In this document: positions 58,839-64,000 of the stretch, one piece after another
Numbering within the stretch: the stretch's first letter is position 1
How the letters are laid out: the number at the start of each line of letters is the position of its first letter
Assembly: GCA_028583685.1 (NCBI GenBank)
Contig: JAMXIF010000048.1
Location: forward strand, 18,378,015-18,442,014
DNA length: 64,000 nt
Direction of reading: 5' to 3'
From: Petaurus breviceps papuanus
Taxonomy: Eukaryota; Chordata; Mammalia; Diprotodontia; Petauridae
The notes under the pieces: generated by a model
The model's input: only the letters and a program-made list of their open reading frames with translations
What the model was told of the DNA's origin: nothing
Databases searched by the model: none
Position numbers and translations under genes: made by a program

Positions 58839-59559
58839 GTAAGATAAGCAAAAGCAGGAATAGTCCTTATGTTTATACATTCTTATTTGTGTTTTATATC
58901 ATAGTTAATGTTAATTTGGCAAGGCACTTTTTGAAACCCTAGAATAACCAAATTCCTGAGGGAGGAGAGAGAAGGGTCTTCTATGTAGATAATTAAAATT
59001 TCATAAAAATTAGTGTTTTCTTCCTAAATTTATCAATATGTCTGAATTTTAAAATTGTAGTTAGCTTTTTTATAGGATAGGAAAAGCACACTAATAATTC
59101 TAGTATGAATATGAATGCCTGTTTTGTGACTAGCACTAGATTTGGTGCTTGTGTAAAATACATGGTCCCTGCTTTCAGTCTGATTGTTAGACAAGAAATA
59201 AATAGCATATCATACGTGGTACTACAAGATTGTTAATTAGACCATAAGTATTGTAGGAACTCTTATGTGGAGGAAATAGGCCTTGAACTCAGTCTTGATG
59301 GGTGAGATTTGTTTGGATCGATCAAAGGGAAGGGGAGAAGAGGTAGGAAGGAGGACGAGTATAAAACCATGGGTAGAGTTGTAAATAGGTATGATGTGTG
59401 GGTGTGGGAGGGCAGGGTATGTTTGTGTATTATAGGAATAGGCCAGGGAATGAATGCCTTGGTGTCCTCTAGTCTGAGGACCAGCATAACAAAGTTCAGA
59501 GACATTAATCACCAGAAAATTGGCCCTCATCTCATGAATTGAAAGCCACTATAATCCAT

Positions 59560-60410
59560 GAAGAACTTATATACAGTAGAAAGATTGTGATCTGCATCAG
59601 GAGAAGGGGGTATCCTCTTTGATGCAAGCATAGATCTTGGAAATAATGAAGAACGTTGCAGCATTTGCAAGAAGAGCTGTGATATAGTTGCACTAGTCTA
59701 GGTATGAGGTGAACACCAGTACATCAGGGTCTTGGTCCTAGGAATTTACAAAGATAAATTTGGAAGACATTGGAAAGGAAGAAATGACAAGACTTGGTGA
59801 TTAGTTGGGTATCAGTTTCAAAGGAGAGGGAAGAAGAACAATCCCAGGGGTTTTGAGACTACAGGAAAGGAGTTGTCATTACCAGAAATATTGTTCATTT
59901 TTAAAGGCACTGGTTTGGGCCCAGAGGTTGAGAAATGATGAGTTTGGTTTTAGTCATATCAGGTGATAATGATGGAATATTTCAGTTTAATTGTCCTGTA
60001 TAGACATTTGGATATATGAGACTTGGATCTCAGATAAGAAGTTGGGGCTGGGGTCATTTGTTTGATTTAGCTAACGATATGAAGGTGAAAAAGGGTGATT
60101 TCTCTGGGGAAATGAGTGTAGAAGCATATAGCAAAAGCCCAAGGATTGAGCTTTGGTGGTTCAAATGAGTAAAAATAAAGATGGTCCAACAATGGATACA
60201 AACCCATATAGTGTAATAATGAAGGGAATACCCACTCAGGGAACTTCCTTAAGCTGAAGATTCCATTTGCCCAGAGTTCTCAGGTTTAATATTCATTTTA
60301 GCTAGCATTTACTCAGTGCCTTCTATGTACAAGGCACTGGGGGTACAAAGATGAAAATGAAACAGTTCCTGCCATCAAGGACTCTCTCACTTCTGTAAAG
60401 CCTTGCCTTC
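59560..60410 (-). mobile_element. Old L2/CR1-clade remnant, reverse
   Basis: gagaaatgatgagtttggtttta, catttggatatatgagact and ggcactgggggtacaaagatg are recognisable. More diverged than the L2 copies at 8 and 20 kb. Confidence 0.5.
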
Positions 60411-60720
60411 ATTTTAGACCTCATTCACTTTTTTCTCCCTCTAGGATTTTGAGGGGTTGCAGAGAGTTTTCATGGATGGTTGTTAGGGCTTCTTTTGCTG
60501 AGAAGAATAGGGGAGATTTTCAGGGCAAATCTACCAGGTAATAGGTATATAAAGAAAAGTGCAAAAGAAAATGATCTGATTGTTAGTTTGATCTTTTTAA
60601 TGCCAAGTAGTAAAGTCTTAAGTTCAAGAAATTAAAAGTTGAATGATATTTAATAGTAAATTTCAAAGTTATTTTTTGTTTTATTGCCATATAAATGACA
60701 CTTTTATTATTTATACTTAG

Positions 60721-60806
60721 CAACTACACAAATTGAAGCAAAATTATGTGGTATGGAAGAAGATATTTTTGATGTTTACCTTTATGTAACTATAAAAAAT
60801 GAAAAG
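60721..60806 (+). CDS. TDRD12: TDRD12 coding exon 6, residues 167-195 (last one in window)
   Basis: It completes Ala167 and encodes [28 protein letters not shown] (human [28 protein letters not shown]). The acceptor is atacttag and the donor AAAG|GTAAGT, in phase 0. About 980 residues of the human-length protein, including the helicase part and second Tudor domain, must lie beyond the window. I see no further exon in 60807-64000. Confidence 0.95.
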
Positions 60807-61279
60807 GTAAGTGAAGATCAGTTTGCAGTGGAAAAAATCCTGGATTTGGAATCATAGACTTTCAAAATTTTAAAGTTGAAAGAAACATTAGAAGCCATCT
60901 AAATCTGCATGTTACTTGCTAAAGGATCCCTTCCAATGGTCAGGTCCAGCCCTTTTAGAAATATTTCCTGTGAGGGGGAACCCATTACCTCATTAAAGCA
61001 GCCAGCCCATGCCACTTTGGAATAGGGTTAATTGTTAGGAAGTTTGTTTTTTTCCCCCTTATGTCAAGCCTAAACTTGCCTCTCTGCAGCTTTCACCCCT
61101 TCTGTCCAGTGAGGAAGAATTCTAATCCTTTCAAAGGACAATGCTTCAAATGCTTGAACAATACTTTATTGTCCCTCTTAAATCTCTTTTTCTCCAGGCC
61201 AAACATGCCTAATTCCATCCTCATATGGCTAGAACTGGAGTTACTTCACTACCCTTCTTTGTCTTAACTAAAATATTGT

Positions 61280-61458
61280 ACCCTGGGGTGGCTAGGTGGC
61301 AGTGAATAGAGCACCAGCCCTGGAGTCAGAAGAACCTGAGTTCAAATCCAGCCTCAGAAACTTAACACTTATTAGCAGTGTGACCTTGGGCAAGTCACTT
61401 AACCCCAATTGCCCTGCCCTCCCCCCTCCAAAAAAAAAAGGCAAAAAAATAAATAAAT
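61280..61458 (+). mobile_element. SINE (WSINE1-like), full length
   Basis: ggggtggctaggtggcagtg to ccctgccctcccccctcc and an A-rich tail. Flanked by aaaatattgt (61270-61279 and 61459-61468). Confidence 0.93.
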
Positions 61459-61624
61459 AAAATATTGTGTCCAGAACAAAGCATATTATTCCACATGTGG
61501 ACTGCTCAGGGCAGGATGTAGCATTAGCCTGCCACCTCCTTATTTCTGAGTGTCTTGCTTTCTTCAGTGCTATATCAGTGGTGACTTGTATTGAGCAAGT
61601 AATCTTCTAAAATCCTCATAGCTC

Positions 61625-61656
61625 TTTTTTTTTTTTTTTTTGGAAGGAGGCAGCGC

Positions 61657-61688
<32 letters not shown>

Positions 61689-61715
61689 TTCTCTTTCTCT
61701 CTCATTCTCTCACTT
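61625..61715. repeat. T run and CT-rich simple repeat
   Basis: T16-17, then tandem ct, cttt and ctcattct units to about 61715. Confidence 0.9.
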
Positions 61716-62227
61716 TCACTCTTCACACATTATTTCAGTGCACAGAAGAAAACAAGAGCAGAAGGGAACAAAGAGAGCAGTTTTGTAACATATACAAACT
61801 TTTAAAAACTATACATACCAAAAAAAACCCCTATACATACCAAGTTTATAATTAGTTATATAAGCCTCTTTGTAAATTGAAATGCTTCTATTAGATTAAA
61901 AGTTCATAAGAAAGTTTTAGAAATTTTAAATATGAAATGTTTTCCTGCCCTCCTTTCTCTATTGTGTTTCTTTGGAATAGAATATATTCTTCCTGAGTCA
62001 TAGTCTAGTTTTGAATTTCATCTTTTGCTCCTTCCAGTTCAGTGATTGCTATTTTGTTATTCTGCAGTATTGCTTATATTAATAGACTATTTTGTAACAC
62101 AAAATAAAATTTCATCTTAATTGAGTTAGAGTGGTGTTTGAAATATAGTCTTATCTGACTTTTATGAATCTCTTGACTTTGTGATGGGTTGATGGATTAT
62201 CTTTTAGTTTTAAAAAATACCCAAAAT

Positions 62228-62389
62228 AGGGGCAGCTAGGTAGCACAGTGAGTAAAGCACCGGCCCTGGACTCAGGAGGTCCTGAGTTTGGTTCCAGCCT
62301 CAGACACTTAACACCCACACAGAAAAAAACTAGCTGTAACCTTGGACAAGTTGCTTAACCCCAACTGCCCTCCAAAAAGGCAAAAAAAA
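62228..62389 (+). mobile_element. SINE (WSINE1-like), full length
   Basis: ggggcagctaggtagcacag to ccaactgccctcc with an A tail. Flanks aaaatacccaaaat and aaaatacccagaat differ at one base. Confidence 0.93.
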
Positions 62390-62704
62390 AAAAATACCCA
62401 GAATTTGGAATTGAGGCACTGGGGACAAAAAGGAACTAAGAAAGCTTATCTCCTCTATCAGCCAAGCCCTTGTTCAAAGAATTGGCAGCCTAAAAAAATG
62501 TACTGGGTGACAGGGGAAAGCCAAGCTACACTAAGAAATTTGATCCTAGGTTTAGTGAATATTCCAAAAACAGTTAACTGAGAGCTGACTGTTCTCAAGT
62601 AGAATTAGATTAGAATAGAAAGGTATTTGTAATTCGTGAAATGTCCCTAATTTAGACTAAGATCATCCTGAATTATAAAATCTCTTTTAAAAAATACAAT
62701 TCTA

Positions 62705-62856
62705 GGGGTGGCTAGGTGGCATAGTGAATAGAGCACTAGCCCTGGAGTCAGGAGGACCTCAGTTCAAATCCAGCCTCAGACACTTAACACAAAAAGTAGC
62801 TGTGTGACCTTGGGCAAGTCACTTAACCCCAATTACCCTCCAAAAAAAGCAAAAAA
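62705..62856 (+). mobile_element. SINE (WSINE1-like) with perfect TSD
   Basis: Full copy, slightly shortened before the tail. aaaatacaattcta is identical at 62691-62704 and 62857-62870. Confidence 0.95.
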
Positions 62857-63060
62857 AAAATACAATTCTATTACTTTAAATTATATATATATATATATAC
62901 ATGTATGTATGTTAACTCATACTTGGTTGACTAAACTGTAAAGTGATTAGGAATTGCATCTGTTTTCTTTTAAAATAAAAATTATAATTAAGCATATCTA
63001 TATAAATAACTTCAGACACACTAGAAGATGCTTTAAAAGTTTTTTCTCCCCTTTATATAG

Positions 63061-63222
63061 TATTTTTTTTTTAAAGCAATCGGGGTTAAGTAACTTGCTC
63101 AAGGTTACATGGCCATTTATTTCTGGGTGTGGTGCTAAGTATCTGAGCCTGGGATTCGATCCCCAGGTCATCCTGACACTGGAGCCGATGCTCTTACTCG
63201 CTGAGCCACCTGGCCACCCCTT
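63061..63222 (-). mobile_element. Second-family tRNA-like SINE, reverse
   Basis: aaagcaatcggggttaagta, ggttacatggcc, gggattcgatccccaggtc (box B side) and ccacctggccacccc. Flanked by ccccttttatatagtattttt-type duplications with two differences. Confidence 0.93.
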
Positions 63223-63525
63223 TTATGCAGTATTTTTAAACACTTCTCAGTCAGTTTTGTTCTCATTATTAATTTGCATCATCTATGAAGAATGATAGGC
63301 ATTGTGGTGAAGTAGATAGAATCAGGAAGATCTTGGCTTCTGTTGTGCTCATGACACATACATTTGGACCAGGAGCAAATCATTTAGCCTCTCAATGCCC
63401 CAAGCAATTTTTAAAAACTGTTAAGTTTTTAAGGTTTTGCAGTTTCGTTGGTGGAGAGAAGTTTTATACCCAAATTCCTATACTAAAACTCACCAGTCTG
63501 AATCCCATTTATTTAACAACAAGTT

Positions 63526-63745
63526 AAGTGGTTTTCAAAATGTGGTCTGGAAGCTCTGGGGTCCCTGAGACCCTTTCTGGGGGTCTCTGAGGTCAAAATT
63601 ATTTTCATAATACTTATAAGACATTTTAATTTCTAATATAGTAAATATCAACAGATATATAGCCCACATAAAAGCTCTTTAGGGTTATCACTAAAGTTTA
63701 AAAGTATAAAAAGATTTTAAGACCAAAAAGTTTGAGAACACTATG
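63526..63745 (+). mobile_element. hAT-Charlie/MER5-type transposon relic
   Basis: gtggttttcaaaatgtggtc, ctgagaccctttctgggggt, gaggtcaaaattattttcat, atatagcccacataaaagct and aaagtttgagaacactatgg follow the MER5 layout in reverse, with the middle missing. Confidence 0.8.
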
Positions 63746-63901
63746 GTAAAGGTGTAAGTTCCTGTCAGAAAGATAAATTTCCTGTTGATACCAGCAACAA
63801 CAAAAAAAAGAATTAATACAGCCCAAGTTAGTGGCATTTTTTTTATAGCTATGGATCTTAATTGGGGTGTATGCTCAGAAACTATATATATATATATATT
63901 T

Positions 63902-64000
63902 TTTTTTTTTTGGAGGAAGGCAGGGCAATTGGGGTTGTGACTTGCCCAAGGTTACACAGCTAGTAAGTGTTAAGTGTCTGAGACAGGATTTGAACTCAGG
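63902..64000 (-). mobile_element. SINE (WSINE1-like), reverse, cut by the window edge
   Basis: ggcaattggggttgtgactt to ggatttgaactcagg. The head lies beyond the window. A TA microsatellite precedes it. Confidence 0.92.

Noticed and set aside
60807-64000. Further TDRD12 exons
   Set aside because: No stretch resembling the next human residues with proper splice sites was found. The region is SINEs, simple repeats and a hAT relic.

Overview
The window is mammalian, and its repeats point to a marsupial. Short retroposons beginning ggggcagctaggtggc are scattered on both strands, with old MIR/THER1-type CORE-SINEs, many L2-clade LINE pieces, marsupial-type L1/HAL1 copies, hAT transposon relics and LTR fossils. 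From memory the main SINE resembles the WSINE1 group of Australian marsupials, and I see no copy of the common opossum SINE, so Australidelphia is my best guess (inference). A 10-base N run inside a TTTC microsatellite marks an assembly gap.

Two host genes are present, both on the + strand and in the same order as in human 19q13.11. NUDT19, a peroxisomal CoA diphosphatase of the Nudix family, is complete in three coding exons (13612-14286, 18605-18812, 24653-24858). These join in frame into a 362-residue protein ending in the peroxisomal signal SHL. TDRD12, a Tudor/helicase protein of the piRNA pathway, starts in a CpG island near 46.7-47.2 kb. Its start codon is at 49103, and six coding exons (49103-60806) give residues 1-195, including the first Tudor domain. 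The rest of the gene lies beyond the right edge.

Layout. 0-2.1 kb holds a HAL1-like LINE. 2.1-13 kb is intergenic, with L2, SINE and hAT pieces. 13-25.6 kb is NUDT19. 25.6-46.6 kb is intergenic and retroelement-rich: a 1.5-kb LTR-like block (26.1-27.6), a second HAL1-like LINE (28.7-32.0), L2 remnants, and a gammaretrovirus-like fossil (38.2-45.3) flanked by inverted copies of another repeat. 46.6-64 kb is the 5' part of TDRD12, with a solo LTR in intron 1 and many SINEs in its introns.

The two genes are functionally unrelated: one acts in CoA turnover, the other in germline transposon silencing. I found no new gene system. The points most worth a second look are the rearranged ERV with inverted flanks and mismatched LTRs, a 19-bp perfect hairpin in the solo LTR, germline-type motifs in the TDRD12 CpG island, a long open in-frame extension upstream of the NUDT19 start, a second tRNA-like SINE family with clean target-site duplications, and nested insertions that give relative ages.
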